A stretch of DNA of 64,000 nt from Saprospiraceae bacterium (GCA_022841345.1 JALHRR010000008.1:1-64000); one strand, 5' to 3'; shown: positions 1 through 9,055, counted from the first letter of the stretch. Numbers and translations: made by a program. The notes: generated by a model from the sequence alone, not told the origin.

Positions 1-535
1 AAACGAAAACGCATTTTTAGGATTAGTCTCAACAGTGCGAATGGTTTTTGCTTACTTTTTGCCATATCAAAAAGTAAGAGCCTCACCGGCTTGAGGTGAA
101 TTAGAAGTAATCAATTCCAATGATTTATTAAGAAGTTCAAAACAAACTTTTATCACAAACGGATGAAGCTTGTTTCATTCTAAGTGCATAGGTTAAGTCC
201 GGAAAGTATTTAAACCGTGCAACTGAAGTTAAAAAATACAGATTATTAAATAGATTAACAACAGCTTAGGTCTTTTCCAGCAGGCCCTATTTAGATCATC
301 ATAAGCAAAAGCAAATTTTTCCATCCCCCGTCTGCCAAATATACAAAACTCTATTTGATTGATGTTGCCGGTGAGTTGCGGTGATATTGCGTCGATCACC
401 TTCCAGGCAGTTTGCGCGGGTTGAGAAGTATTTTTGATTCAAGACTATTTCTACGAACTTATTACGAATAAAAACAGATGTTTTTTCTGAGCAGCACTTA
501 AATTTGTAATACCTGTTCCTTTAAAACCTTAAGTC
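1..535. other. Gene-free left edge
   Basis: I see no supportable gene here. The stretch is AT-rich and holds one perfect inverted repeat at 51-78 (listed separately). It probably contains the promoter of the carbonic anhydrase gene that starts at 536, but I could not pick out a convincing Bacteroidota -33/-7 promoter pair. Confidence 0.5.
51..78. repeat. Perfect 11-bp inverted repeat
   Basis: CTTACTTTTTG (51-61) and CAAAAAGTAAG (68-78) are exact reverse complements around a 6-base loop. The T-run on either strand makes it terminator-like. It may end a gene lying left of the window, but no such gene is visible. Confidence 0.6.
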
Positions 536-1291
536 ATGCAGCATAAAATACAATTCTTTTTCTTTCTTCTCATAGCCCTGACTTTTTTGCATTGCCAGAG
601 AAGTGTCACATTGGAGCGGGAGGTGGCACACTGGGAATATGAGCATCCCGACTGGCAAAATATTGGTTATCAAAGTTGTGCCGGCAATGCCCAGTCACCG
701 ATCGATATCAATACTAATAAAACAATCATCAGCGATCAGCTCCCGCTACCGGACATTCATTATCAGCCGTTTGACATGAAAATTGTGGATAATGGGCATA
801 CTATCCAGGTGAATGCTCCTGATAACAATAATTATCTTCTTTATAATGAAGTAAGATATGATTGGGTACAGCTGCATTTTCATCATCATAGTGAACATCA
901 GCTGAACCAGGAACACAGCGATATGGAATTGCATTGTGTCCACAGGGATCATGCAGGAAATCTCCTCGTACTCACTTTTATGATTGTAACAGGGAGTGAA
1001 TCTCCATTTTTGAATAATATCTTTAACAATATTCCAACTGAGAAAAAAGTAGAAGTCAGCACTAATATCCAGCTCGATCTCAATGAGATATTACCGGAGG
1101 ATTTATCTTACTACACATATTATGGTTCCCTGACGACACCACCATGCAGTGCCAGTGTCCAATTTGTTATTTTGAAAAAGACACTGACTGCCTCTTCTGC
1201 GCAAATAAGCAAATTTGCAAATGTGTACTCAGACAATTCCAGACCCGTTCAGCCGTTAAATAACCGATTCATTCTGGAAAAAAGAAACTAA
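536..1291 (+). CDS. Alpha-class carbonic anhydrase, lipoprotein
   Basis: This enzyme interconverts CO2 and bicarbonate outside the cytoplasm. The N-terminus is a hydrophobic signal ending in LTFLHC, so Cys20 is a likely lipidation site. The family core follows: CAGNAQSPIDI near residues 48-58, the zinc ligands His114 and His116 (LHFHHHSEH) and His133 (ELHCVH), and the SLTTPPC motif at 198-204 with the gatekeeper threonine. Cys48 and Cys204 match the disulfide pair usual in secreted bacterial members. At 251 residues the length is normal. The gene ends one base before the next start (1293), so the two are probably co-transcribed. Confidence 0.93.
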   Translation: MQHKIQFFFFLLIALTFLHCQRSVTLEREVAHWEYEHPDWQNIGYQSCAGNAQSPIDINTNKTIISDQLPLPDIHYQPFDMKIVDNGHTIQVNAPDNNNYLLYNEVRYDWVQLHFHHHSEHQLNQEHSDMELHCVHRDHAGNLLVLTFMIVTGSESPFLNNIFNNIPTEKKVEVSTNIQLDLNEILPEDLSYYTYYGSLTTPPCSASVQFVILKKTLTASSAQISKFANVYSDNSRPVQPLNNRFILEKRN

Positions 1292-1292
1292 T

Positions 1293-2054
1293 ATGGCTCC
1301 AAACCCTACACGAAAGTCAGTATGCATTTTTATTTTTTTCTCTCTGAGCATGACTTTTCTCTCATTTTCGGCAAATGCCCAGGCAAAAGAATCAGTACTT
1401 TCTTTTGATGCTTCTATGGGTGCCAGTATATTGAATGGCCCGATCAAGAACTCCGGATTTCCATTTGGACTGGCACGAAATGGATATCATTTAAAGATTG
1501 GAGCCCATTATCTGCTTTTTAAAAATGCCGGAATCAGTCTGAATTTCTCCAATGCATTGCATCCTTATGATATCAATGCAGCAGCCTCATATTTGCTGGA
1601 GCAGGATCCTTTTGCTTTCTCACTTATGGTGAGATCGGGAGACTACAGTATCTCTTCATTATCAAGCGGCCTTTTTTACAATTTACAACTGGCGCCCAAA
1701 TGGTCTGTCCAATTGTCCGGAAATGCCGGCCTTGCGGTGGTTCAAACTCCCAGAATAAGAGCAGATCTATTGACAGAACCCAATACAAGCCTCAGATATG
1801 AAATAGGAAGAACTTCTGCATTTGCCTGGAGTTTTGGTCTTCAACCCCGATTTCATTTGAATGAAAGAATGAATCTTCAACTGAGTTTTGACTGGTCTGC
1901 TTCCAATCCTGTTATCTCGGGTTTTGATCAGCAAAGACGTGAATTTTCATATGGAATTGGTTTTCAACAGATGCAGATCGGTGCAGGTATAGTATATCAC
2001 ATACAGAAAAATAATCCGAAAGCAAAAGGCAGTACCATGATTTCTCCACAATAG
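1293..2054 (+). CDS. Putative outer-membrane beta-barrel protein
   Basis: I do not recognise a named family. A signal peptide of about 29 residues ends near SANAQA. The mature part has alternating polar/hydrophobic strands, many aromatic residues and glycines, and closes with strands such as FSYGIGFQQMQIGAGIVYHI, which is typical of small Bacteroidota barrel proteins. It starts two bases after the carbonic anhydrase stop codon, so translation is probably coupled. Its job may be linked to the anhydrase at the cell surface, but that is only a context inference. Confidence 0.6.
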   Translation: MAPNPTRKSVCIFIFFSLSMTFLSFSANAQAKESVLSFDASMGASILNGPIKNSGFPFGLARNGYHLKIGAHYLLFKNAGISLNFSNALHPYDINAAASYLLEQDPFAFSLMVRSGDYSISSLSSGLFYNLQLAPKWSVQLSGNAGLAVVQTPRIRADLLTEPNTSLRYEIGRTSAFAWSFGLQPRFHLNERMNLQLSFDWSASNPVISGFDQQRREFSYGIGFQQMQIGAGIVYHIQKNNPKAKGSTMISPQ

Positions 2055-2059
2055 GAACT

Positions 2060-2215
2060 GTGATGTTTTTCTGCGCCAACGGCTTGAAAAGTGATGGAGT
2101 GATTCGCTGCGCTCACCCGCCACAGGTGTTTTTTCATGGGACAAGCCATGAAAAAGTGATGTTTTTCTGATTTTTTCTGCTACGCTTCAAAATCAGAAAA
2201 GTGATGTGCTTCGCA
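2060..2215. repeat. GTGATG modular hairpin element, copy A
   Basis: GTGATG occurs at 2060, 2091, 2156 and 2201. Between these words lie hairpins. The first has arms TTTTC/GAAAA with inner GCC/GGC. An extra module at about 2097-2125 contains TTCGCTGCGCTCAC. The next is TTTTTTCATGG/CCATGAAAAA, then TTTTCTGATTTT/AAAATCAGAAAA. Copies B (18497) and C (30383) share the order and spacing but have different stem sequences that still pair. I do not recognise it as a named repeat family. Confidence 0.75.
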
Positions 2216-2335
2216 AGTTCTTTAAGATAGATCCGGCTATAAATTTTTTAAACCCTTTTCAGTGCAAGTCAGAGACTTGCTAACAAAACGTTTTGGGTCA
2301 GAGACCTTGAAACGAGCGAAGAAGGAGGTGTATTT

Positions 2336-2518
2336 GGCTGTTAAACTGGCTGAATGTGTAGAGATAGAGCGAATGGCAATTCGCCCCTACGAACGGGTCT
2401 GTCATGGCTGTTTGCTTTTCATCGCTTCAACGCTTACACGCTTTAACGAGGCTGTTCGGGCTGTTCCCCCGGCTGTTTTCGATTAACCGATTAACCAAAT
2501 AACCGATAACCGGCTGTT
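2336..2518. repeat. Short-word repeat cluster (GGCTGTT, ATTAACCG)
   Basis: GGCTGTT is present at about 2336, 2406, 2450, 2459, 2471 and 2512. In between are words such as CGCTTCAACGCTTACACG and ATTAACCGATTAACC. The last copy lies five bases from the stop codon of the minus-strand polyferredoxin gene. The same words recur in other spacers of the window (17.15-17.33, 20.4, 30.7 and 33.5 kb). Confidence 0.6.
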
Positions 2519-2523
2519 TATCT

Positions 2524-3918
2524 TCAAAGCAACCTCACATCATCCCTTCCAATCAAAATAGGTTTTTCATTTATTCTGTCCTGCTCCGGGCCATTTTCCA
2601 GTTTCAGGACACCCCTTGGGCACACTGATGAACAAACACCGCAGCCTACACAGGAAGAGCGTACTATATTTTGTCCCCGTTGTGCGTACCATCTTACATC
2701 AATCCCCTGTTCACAATAAGTGGAGCAATTACCACAGGATATGCATTGGCCGCCATTGGTCGTAATTCTGAAGCGACTTTTGAATCTTTGAAAAATGCCC
2801 ATGTATGCTGCCAGCGGGCAACCAAAACGACACCAAACCCTGCTGCCCAACAAGGGATAAAAGCCCACTCCAATTACCCCGGAGAATGCGGCACCAATTA
2901 AAAACCCATACGGCTTGCGAAACCATGTGTAAATATCAATACCGAATATCTGACTTTGATTGGTAAAATAACCATATAGAACCACCGCAGTGACCACAAA
3001 AATATACACCAAAACTCCATGAATCAGCCACCTCTCCAGCTTCCAGGCACTCAATCGCTTATCTGAGAGATGACGAAAAGGATCGCCCGCAGTCTCAGCA
3101 AGTCCACCACATCCACAAACCCAGCTGCAATACCATCTTTTACCCAGAAAGTAAGTCAGAATGGGAGTTACAATCAAAAACAATGCGATGCCCCAAACCA
3201 GAAAAAACATGCCCATACTGCCACCTTCAGCCATCGCATTCAGATGCCAGTCTTCAAAAAAGTAATAATTCAGAGGCCAGAAAAACTTCAGATCCTTAGC
3301 AAAATATGCCTGCTCCTGATTCATTCCTTCCAAAATCTCAGGGATCAAAAAGGCTAAAAATAGCTGACAAATCATCAGCACTGTGGTCCGCCATATATGG
3401 TAGCGGCTATGACGGTACTTTAACAAAAACTTGAAGCCTAAAGAAATTATCGCTAAAGAATACAAAACCCCATATGCAAACCATTGAGATGCTACTTTTC
3501 CTTTCAGAAATAAACTCAAAGGATCAAACAATGCCACAAAACCGCGATTTCCGGCTTCTTCAGTTCCTAAACCAATGGATGACGGAAACCAATACAGAAG
3601 AATATAGAATGTGGTCAGAATGATGCCAATCATCCATGCCCAGGTGCTTCTATTGGATATATCATTCATCCACACGCTGTCATTTTTTATACCCGGAGTT
3701 TGCCACATATATAATCCATAGGCATACATCGTTGTCCCAGTCAATATGGATCCTAAACATATTCCCAGGTACCATCCTGAAATATCTGTCCATCCAGACC
3801 CAAAGGAAAATGCCAGGATTGCAAGCCCAACGGCTACCAGTGCCAGTCCAATTTTTCTCCAAACACCTAAATTATCCGGGTGTGGCTGAGAGATGGAATA
3901 GTTGATCTCAGTGGCCAT
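2524..3918 (-). CDS. NosR/NapH-type membrane polyferredoxin
   Basis: A 464-residue membrane iron-sulfur protein that probably moves electrons between a membrane donor and a partner. The first two thirds have several hydrophobic helices. WCSWVCGCGG (Cys264, Cys268, Cys270) and CRFGCP (Cys363, Cys367) are the cysteine motifs seen in NosR/NapH/CcoG relatives. Two 4Fe-4S sites follow: Cys392-395-398-402 and Cys423-426-429-433. It overlaps the upstream oxidoreductase gene by 11 bases, and both follow a DUF547 gene, so all three form one operon. The nitrous-oxide and nitrate reductase genes normally served by NosR/NapH are absent, so the acceptor is unknown. Confidence 0.82.
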   Translation of the reverse strand: MATEINYSISQPHPDNLGVWRKIGLALVAVGLAILAFSFGSGWTDISGWYLGICLGSILTGTTMYAYGLYMWQTPGIKNDSVWMNDISNRSTWAWMIGIILTTFYILLYWFPSSIGLGTEEAGNRGFVALFDPLSLFLKGKVASQWFAYGVLYSLAIISLGFKFLLKYRHSRYHIWRTTVLMICQLFLAFLIPEILEGMNQEQAYFAKDLKFFWPLNYYFFEDWHLNAMAEGGSMGMFFLVWGIALFLIVTPILTYFLGKRWYCSWVCGCGGLAETAGDPFRHLSDKRLSAWKLERWLIHGVLVYIFVVTAVVLYGYFTNQSQIFGIDIYTWFRKPYGFLIGAAFSGVIGVGFYPLLGSRVWCRFGCPLAAYMGIFQRFKSRFRITTNGGQCISCGNCSTYCEQGIDVRWYAQRGQNIVRSSCVGCGVCSSVCPRGVLKLENGPEQDRINEKPILIGRDDVRLL

Positions 3919-5266
3919 AAGTTGCTTTTTTAATATTGGAGAGAATTCTATGCCAGGACTTTTTATTCGCTTTTAAGCCCGATCCTGTTTTATGGTTGAA
4001 TTCAGATATGATTTCATGGATGTAATTCTTGTGGAATTCCGGTTCGAACCAGGCATCTTCAAAATGAATCAGCACGTACTCCACCGTTTTATGCTCTTTA
4101 ATCCATTGCTCCAAAACCGCATGCCGCAAGCGTATTCCAAATGAATTGATTCCTTTTATTACTCCTGATTCCTTTCCATAAACAAAATGTAAGGCTGCAT
4201 TTTTTGAAGGGTGCTGCCAGTAAAAATCTGATTGCTCAGAAGTACATTGGGCCGGAACATCTCCGTAAGTTTGATATTCAATATCAAAAAACTTAGCACT
4301 ATTAAACCACACCCCTGGTACATAAGCTGTTCTTTTTCCTGACAGTGTTTCACCCAGACATTCACCCATCATCCTTCCGGTATACCAAACCTGTTCCACC
4401 GCTTTGCGACCAACAGGAGGTTTAATATGCTGCACACAGTCCCCACAGGCATACACATCAGGGATATTTGTTTCAAGAAATTCGTTTACCATAATTCCTT
4501 TGTCGATTTCAATTTCTGAATTTCTCAAAAAGTCAACATTGGGTCTCACACCGACTGTCAATCCAACTAACTGACAAGGAATTTTTTCACCAGACAATGT
4601 CTCAATTGCCTCCACCCTTCCTTTTGAATCCGAAAAAATCTGCTTCAATTCAGCATTTAATTGTAAGTCAATGTGATGGTCCAGCCTGATGTGTTTGTTT
4701 ATCATTTGTCCTTCTTCCTGAGGCAAAATATTTGCCCAGAAGTGCGGTTCTCTGACCAGATATGTCACCTCAATATTGCGGGTCCTTAACATTTCAGCCA
4801 GTTCAATTCCGATGAGCCCTCCTCCTGCAATCACCGCCCGCTTTGTGTCCGTAGAATATTTTTCAAGCAATTCCAGATCCTGAAGTCCGTACAATGAGAT
4901 CACACCTTCAGCCTCCTGACCCGGCCAATCAAAACGATTAGGGACACTACCCGTTGCAATTACAAGTTTATCATATGAGATTTCTAGTCCGGAACGCAAT
5001 TGAAGGCTCTTATTTTCAAATGGAATGCTTACAACATGATCAAAACACAGATCGATTCTGTTCTTTTCCCAAAACCAATCTTCATAAGGCTTTGTATGCT
5101 CATATTTCATATGCCCCATATAGATATACATGAGTGCAGTCCTGGAGTAAAAATGCTGACTTTCAGAAGAAATCACTGTGATACTGCAATCAGAATGATG
5201 CTTTCTTAGTGTTCTGGCACATGTAATTCCAGCAATACCATTTCCGATAATGACTACATGCATCAC
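3908..5266 (-). CDS. FAD/NAD(P)-dependent oxidoreductase
   Basis: A pyridine-nucleotide-disulfide-type flavoprotein (452 residues). The FAD dinucleotide motif GNGIAG is at residues 8-13, an ATGS motif at about 104-107, the NAD(P)-binding GGGLIG at 148-153, and the second FAD motif VYACGDC at 271-277. There is no redox-active CxxxxC near the first FAD motif, so it is not a classical disulfide reductase. It resembles nitrite reductase/rubredoxin reductase-type FAD subunits. It lies directly after the DUF547 gene and overlaps the polyferredoxin gene, which suggests it passes NAD(P)H electrons to the iron-sulfur partner. Confidence 0.85.
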   Translation of the reverse strand: MMHVVIIGNGIAGITCARTLRKHHSDCSITVISSESQHFYSRTALMYIYMGHMKYEHTKPYEDWFWEKNRIDLCFDHVVSIPFENKSLQLRSGLEISYDKLVIATGSVPNRFDWPGQEAEGVISLYGLQDLELLEKYSTDTKRAVIAGGGLIGIELAEMLRTRNIEVTYLVREPHFWANILPQEEGQMINKHIRLDHHIDLQLNAELKQIFSDSKGRVEAIETLSGEKIPCQLVGLTVGVRPNVDFLRNSEIEIDKGIMVNEFLETNIPDVYACGDCVQHIKPPVGRKAVEQVWYTGRMMGECLGETLSGKRTAYVPGVWFNSAKFFDIEYQTYGDVPAQCTSEQSDFYWQHPSKNAALHFVYGKESGVIKGINSFGIRLRHAVLEQWIKEHKTVEYVLIHFEDAWFEPEFHKNYIHEIISEFNHKTGSGLKANKKSWHRILSNIKKATYGH

Positions 5267-6040
5267 TTATTCATTGAGATTCCAGTCATAAGTCAGATAT
5301 GATATTTTAGCTTTCTTGTCCAGCTTGGTTTTGCTGTATTTATTTACATGATCAATGACAGTTTTGCCACCTTTCTTAAAATCACCTCCGTACCAGTCCA
5401 TGATTTTGGAAAGTGAGGCTTCTTTTGAAGAAGTAATTTTGTTGCGGCTGCTGTCATTAAAAAACAGCTTACCCTGATCGTCCAGTTGACTGTTCAGTTT
5501 AGCTGCTGTATATGCTTCATTGCGCAGGATAGGACAAGAAACGGATGCACAATTAACTGCATAATGGATACGGGGTTCCTTAAATTCTTTCCTCAGAATA
5601 CCATGTTCGACATTATTAAGATCCATTACAGTGCCGCCTATATTTATAAACTTCACATCCCAGGTACTATTGACAAATGGAATTTTCCCGCCGATTTCTT
5701 TTATACTTTTAAGTGGATAATGTCTGATGATCAATTGAACGGTAAAAGCATTATATGCATTGATCCAGTATGCAATCTGCTCTTCATCAGACCATTTTTT
5801 GCGATCGGGGGCATTATCAGAAAGAAGCTTCAAATACTTGTTGAGCTCCACGCTGTCTTTAATAAATCCTTTATAATTGACAACTCCGGCTTTGCTGACA
5901 TATTTTTTGAGAAGTTCATCCCATTGATCATGATCGGGAGCTGTCGCAGATGATTTGGAAAATGATTTTTGTCCAAAACAAGACACAGAACTCAAAGTCA
6001 GCAGAAGAAATAATAAATAAGAAAAACGAAAATGAAACAT
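5267..6040 (-). CDS. DUF547 exported protein
   Basis: A DUF547 protein of unknown biochemical role. It has a secretory signal of about 24 residues (hydrophobic, ending SCFGQ). The conserved DUF547 core follows, with WINAYNAFTVQ in the middle, then DLNNVEHGILR, then YAVNCASVSCP, which resembles a papain-like/transglutaminase-type cysteine region. It is the first gene of a three-gene minus-strand operon with the FAD oxidoreductase (no gap) and the polyferredoxin. The promoter must lie in 6041-6444. The association points to an envelope redox or protein-modification role, which is inference only. Confidence 0.8.
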   Translation of the reverse strand: MFHFRFSYLLFLLLTLSSVSCFGQKSFSKSSATAPDHDQWDELLKKYVSKAGVVNYKGFIKDSVELNKYLKLLSDNAPDRKKWSDEEQIAYWINAYNAFTVQLIIRHYPLKSIKEIGGKIPFVNSTWDVKFINIGGTVMDLNNVEHGILRKEFKEPRIHYAVNCASVSCPILRNEAYTAAKLNSQLDDQGKLFFNDSSRNKITSSKEASLSKIMDWYGGDFKKGGKTVIDHVNKYSKTKLDKKAKISYLTYDWNLNE

Positions 6041-6444
6041 AGTATGTACGTTATGAAAAAATTAGGAATCAGAAATATAAGCATTGCTGTGCAATGTCCA
6101 GATACTTACGAGCTAAAATCATGTTTGACTTTCAATACAGTGTTAAGAAATGTTAAAGAACAAATGATGAATTGGAACATGGGCTTCTGGAGCTAAGAAG
6201 AAAAGAAGGGGACATTCAAATTCCAGCTTTCAGGCAAAACAAGTAGTACAGGTACCTGAAACAGATTTACCCAAATCCATTTTGTTGCAATTTTTGATAA
6301 AGGCAGCCGTTATTTTGTTATTTTAAACCCTTATATAGGCTATTTTTGTAGTGCTTATAGGTATCACAATCATCAGTGCCAATAATCTTATCCCGGATGT
6401 GAATAATTTAAAGATAAATTTTTGTAATAGAAGAGTAACCAAAT
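6041..6444. other. Divergent promoter region
   Basis: This region lies between the minus-strand DUF547 operon and the plus-strand toxin-antitoxin genes, so it should hold promoters for both. It is AT-rich and has no gene. TATTTTTG at 6341-6348 fits the Bacteroidota -7 consensus TAnnTTTG on the plus strand, with a TTTTG word 23 bases upstream, a rather long spacing. Confidence 0.45.
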
Positions 6445-6663
6445 ATGAAAACACAAAATATATTTATCGTGCACCCTCAAACGACTGAGCAGGTAAATGC
6501 CTTAAAGGCATTTATGCAAGCACTTAAAATCAAATTTGAAATTTCTAAAGAAGCAACTTACAACCCGGATTTTGTTGACAAGATTTTACAAGGGGACAAG
6601 GATATCTCAGAAGGAAAAGGTAAAAAGGTGACATTAGACGAACTTAACAGCCTATGGAAATAA
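6445..6663 (+). CDS. Antitoxin of a YoeB-type module (DUF2683-like)
   Basis: A 72-residue protein whose start resembles the short DUF2683-type antitoxins of Bacteroidota (IFIVHPQTTEQVNALKAFMQAL). A hydrophilic C-terminal half follows that would wrap the toxin. It overlaps the toxin gene by 10 bases, the usual antitoxin-first order of addiction modules. By analogy it neutralises the toxin and represses its own operon together with it, but I see no clear operator. Confidence 0.72.
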   Translation: MKTQNIFIVHPQTTEQVNALKAFMQALKIKFEISKEATYNPDFVDKILQGDKDISEGKGKKVTLDELNSLWK

Positions 6664-6923
6664 TATATTTACCAAAAGCCGGGGAAGACCTGGAATTTTG
6701 GATTAAAACAGGCAATAAGTTTATTCTTAAAAAAATAGCTCAACTAACAGAAGCTATTATTCTAGACTCGCACAAAGGACCCGGAAAACCCGAAGCACTG
6801 AAACACCAGCTTACAGGAAAGTGGTCAAGAAGGATTAACAAGGAACATAGATTTATTTATGCCATTATTGAAACTAATGTATACGTTTATTCATTGAAAG
6901 GACATTACTTAAATAAGCCATGA
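6654..6923 (+). CDS. Txe/YoeB family mRNA interferase toxin
   Basis: An 89-residue toxin of the RelE superfamily. YoeB proteins bind the ribosomal A site and cut mRNA during translation. The family signature is present: GKPEALKHQLTGKWSRR with Glu47, Arg59/Arg60, the INKEHRFIYA segment with Arg66, and the ending SLKGHY with His84 and Tyr85. These correspond to the acid/base and phosphate-binding residues of YoeB, so it looks active. Length is normal. The gene sits in a spacer next to a decayed gene fragment, as expected for a mobile addiction module. Confidence 0.88.
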   Translation: MEIIYLPKAGEDLEFWIKTGNKFILKKIAQLTEAIILDSHKGPGKPEALKHQLTGKWSRRINKEHRFIYAIIETNVYVYSLKGHYLNKP

Positions 6924-7236
6924 TTCTTTGAAATACCTCTAATTTCAACTTGATATCCCGATGATGTTACATTCAAGCAGTTATTAGCCGCCTGTGTTCT
7001 TAATTCCCCTGGATTGTAAATATAGCGGAAGGGAGATTTTCAGGGATTGAAAAATATCATATCCCAGAGAATATTAAACCATAAAGATGGAATAATCAAT
7101 AGTATTAAAATAAGCTTTACCATTGAATGTTCATCTTACAAATCTTAAACCAGGTTTATACTTTATCCTGTTGATTGATCAAAAAAGCGGACAGCTGATT
7201 GATACACAAAAATTGATAAAACAATAATTTACTGAT
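6924..7236. other. Spacer with gene remnant
   Basis: No intact gene. The right part encodes a recognisable T9SS sorting tail (7123-7227, listed separately). Upstream fragments in other frames (for example reading FSGIEKYHIPENIKP at about 7035-7080) may belong to the same decayed gene, but this is weak. Confidence 0.5.
7123..7227 (+). pseudogene. Remnant of a T9SS type A sorting domain
   Basis: In one frame this stretch reads LNVHLTNLKPGLYFILLID, continues QKSGQLIDTQKLIKQ and stops. That is the classic end of a Por/T9SS C-terminal sorting domain (LxxGLYfI, then a short loop, then KLIK). An in-frame stop lies just upstream, and the preceding bases look like the same domain in another frame (DGIINSIKISFT). 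It is therefore the tail of a broken gene for a surface protein. The body of the gene is missing, possibly lost when the toxin-antitoxin module arrived. Confidence 0.55.
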
Positions 7237-8853
7237 CTACCCCAGCTTCGAAATAATAGCCTCTGCTGCCAATCTTCCCGTCTGTGCAGCACCGTTCATG
7301 TAACCCAGGAACTCTTCGCTGCATTGCTCTCCGGCAAAATGGACGTTTCCAACAGGCTCAAAGGCATGTTCTGCGATTGTGAGCCATTGCCCGGGTTTGA
7401 AGCAAGCGTAGCTACCCAATGTGAACGGATTATTAGGCCATAATGCTGCCTTTTGTACTCCGGTATAAGAAGCCTTGAACCCTTTGAAAACCTTTTCCAT
7501 CTTATCCAGATACTGCTGCACATATGTGTCAGGTACAGAATCACGCAAGCCTGCAGCCTTAGAAGCCTGTGCCATTTGAATGGAAGGTGAACCACCTAAA
7601 AATATTGTATATCCTGCCGCACCTGTATTACCGTTTTGCATCTGCGAATTATCCCAGCCTGTATGGATATCCTTGTGTGTCAAAAAACCTGCTTTGGCGG
7701 GCTTTTCATTTCTCCAGACCCTGGAATTCATGCCGAGAAGAAGTTTACTATTTTGTCCATATCCCATCTCATCTATGCATTGTTTTTTGAGGGGACTCAT
7801 ATCTGTTAATTGCATATCTACCAATCTCAGCGTTGTAAAAGGAATGGCAAGTACTACATAATCTGCCTTTACCTCCAGCTTCTCATTGAATATTAAAGTG
7901 TATGAATTCCCTGTTTCTCTCAGAGCTGTCAGGCGATGTTCTTTATGTATCTGATTCTCCAGTTTTTCAGCCAGTGCATCCACGATTTTTTGATTACCAC
8001 CGACTACTTTATAACGCTCATCGCTCTCGCCAAATATTTTAAATCCATCCTCCAGATCAGTTCCGATCAGATCCACAAAATTCAGTGCAGATTGCTGGGA
8101 AGCATCCAGTCCATACTCTCCCACATAAGCTGCGATGAGCATATCCTGAAACCATTTGTCACAGGCCAGGCTCCTGATATATTCTTCCAGGTTCATGGTA
8201 TCCAAACTTACTGCCTGCGGAGTATCATACATCGCTCCACAAGATTCCAAATCTGAAGCAATCCTTGTGTTTACTTTCCTGAATGAATTGATGATATCCT
8301 CTTCCGAATAAAATCTGTCTCCGATATAACAGACTTCTCTATGCGCTGTATCTGTATAGGTATCGAAAGTCTCCAGATTAAATTCGCTAACCAAATCAAA
8401 CATATCATCATGATCTGAATCCAAAAATTCTCCACCAAATTCAGCCCAGAGACCTGTCCCGAAATCTTCCTGCCTGCTGTACATCCGACCACCAGTGCGC
8501 TTATCAGCTTCATAAACCTGAGCAGTAATACCTGCTTTCTGCAAGACATAGGCACATCTCAATCCGGCAACACCTCCTCCTACAATAGCAATTTTAACTC
8601 CATCATGCTTACCGGATTGCTGTGCAGCAGTTTCAGCTTTAGGTTTGCATGAGCTCAATGGTAAAGCAGAGAGTATCCCGGTAACAGCTGCAGCTTTACT
8701 AACTTCAGAAATGAATTTACGCCTGCTCCATTCATCCGCTTTACTTAGATCAAGCAAAGTTCGGGTATCTATTCCAGGATGTTTTTCAGCCCATCTTGCT
8801 TTCTGAAAACTGCGAATCAATTGCTGTAAAAATGGAGTTCTGGCTTTTTTCAT
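7237..8853 (-). CDS. Flavin monoamine oxidase family protein, Tat-exported
   Basis: An FAD amine oxidase of 538 residues that would oxidise amines with release of peroxide. A long N-terminal region precedes a twin-arginine signal, SRRKFI (Arg44-Arg45), a hydrophobic stretch and the lipobox-like LPLSSC (Cys69). The FAD fold starts at VGGGVAGLRCAYVL (about 91-104), with the RTGGRM motif following, and ends with the FAD-closing FAGEQCSEEFLGYMNGA. I chose the ATG at 8853, which starts MKKARTPFLQQ. A frame-continuous ATG at 8898 would add 15 unlikely residues. The substrate is unknown. It is divergent from the gene at 9056. Confidence 0.85.
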   Translation of the reverse strand: MKKARTPFLQQLIRSFQKARWAEKHPGIDTRTLLDLSKADEWSRRKFISEVSKAAAVTGILSALPLSSCKPKAETAAQQSGKHDGVKIAIVGGGVAGLRCAYVLQKAGITAQVYEADKRTGGRMYSRQEDFGTGLWAEFGGEFLDSDHDDMFDLVSEFNLETFDTYTDTAHREVCYIGDRFYSEEDIINSFRKVNTRIASDLESCGAMYDTPQAVSLDTMNLEEYIRSLACDKWFQDMLIAAYVGEYGLDASQQSALNFVDLIGTDLEDGFKIFGESDERYKVVGGNQKIVDALAEKLENQIHKEHRLTALRETGNSYTLIFNEKLEVKADYVVLAIPFTTLRLVDMQLTDMSPLKKQCIDEMGYGQNSKLLLGMNSRVWRNEKPAKAGFLTHKDIHTGWDNSQMQNGNTGAAGYTIFLGGSPSIQMAQASKAAGLRDSVPDTYVQQYLDKMEKVFKGFKASYTGVQKAALWPNNPFTLGSYACFKPGQWLTIAEHAFEPVGNVHFAGEQCSEEFLGYMNGAAQTGRLAAEAIISKLG

Positions 8854-9055
8854 GTGACAATTATTTGGTGGAGTACAATCGAAAAACGAATATGGCAAAT
8901 TTTGTTAATAAAGTAAAAAACTACAGTTTAAAAATCAATCCACTTGTACTCAATATGAATCGTGGTGTAGGAAATAACAGATAAATACTTTACTATTTAA
9001 AGCATTGCCAGTTACAGTTGTTTTATTTATATTTACAAATAAATATACCATAATC

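Larger units (their letters stand above)
2055..2523. other. Repeat-filled spacer
   Basis: This spacer separates two convergent genes and holds no convincing gene. It carries the first copy of the GTGATG hairpin element (2060-2215) and a run of short repeated words (2336-2518), both listed separately. A 74-codon open frame at 2262-2486 is made largely of these words and is rejected as a gene. Confidence 0.7.

Noticed and set aside
2262-2486. 74-codon open frame on the plus strand
   Set aside because: It is built from the short repeated words, has no family resemblance and lies in a spacer between convergent genes.
5486-5953. 155-codon plus-strand open frame inside the DUF547 gene
   Set aside because: It is antisense to a well-conserved gene and its product has no domain features.
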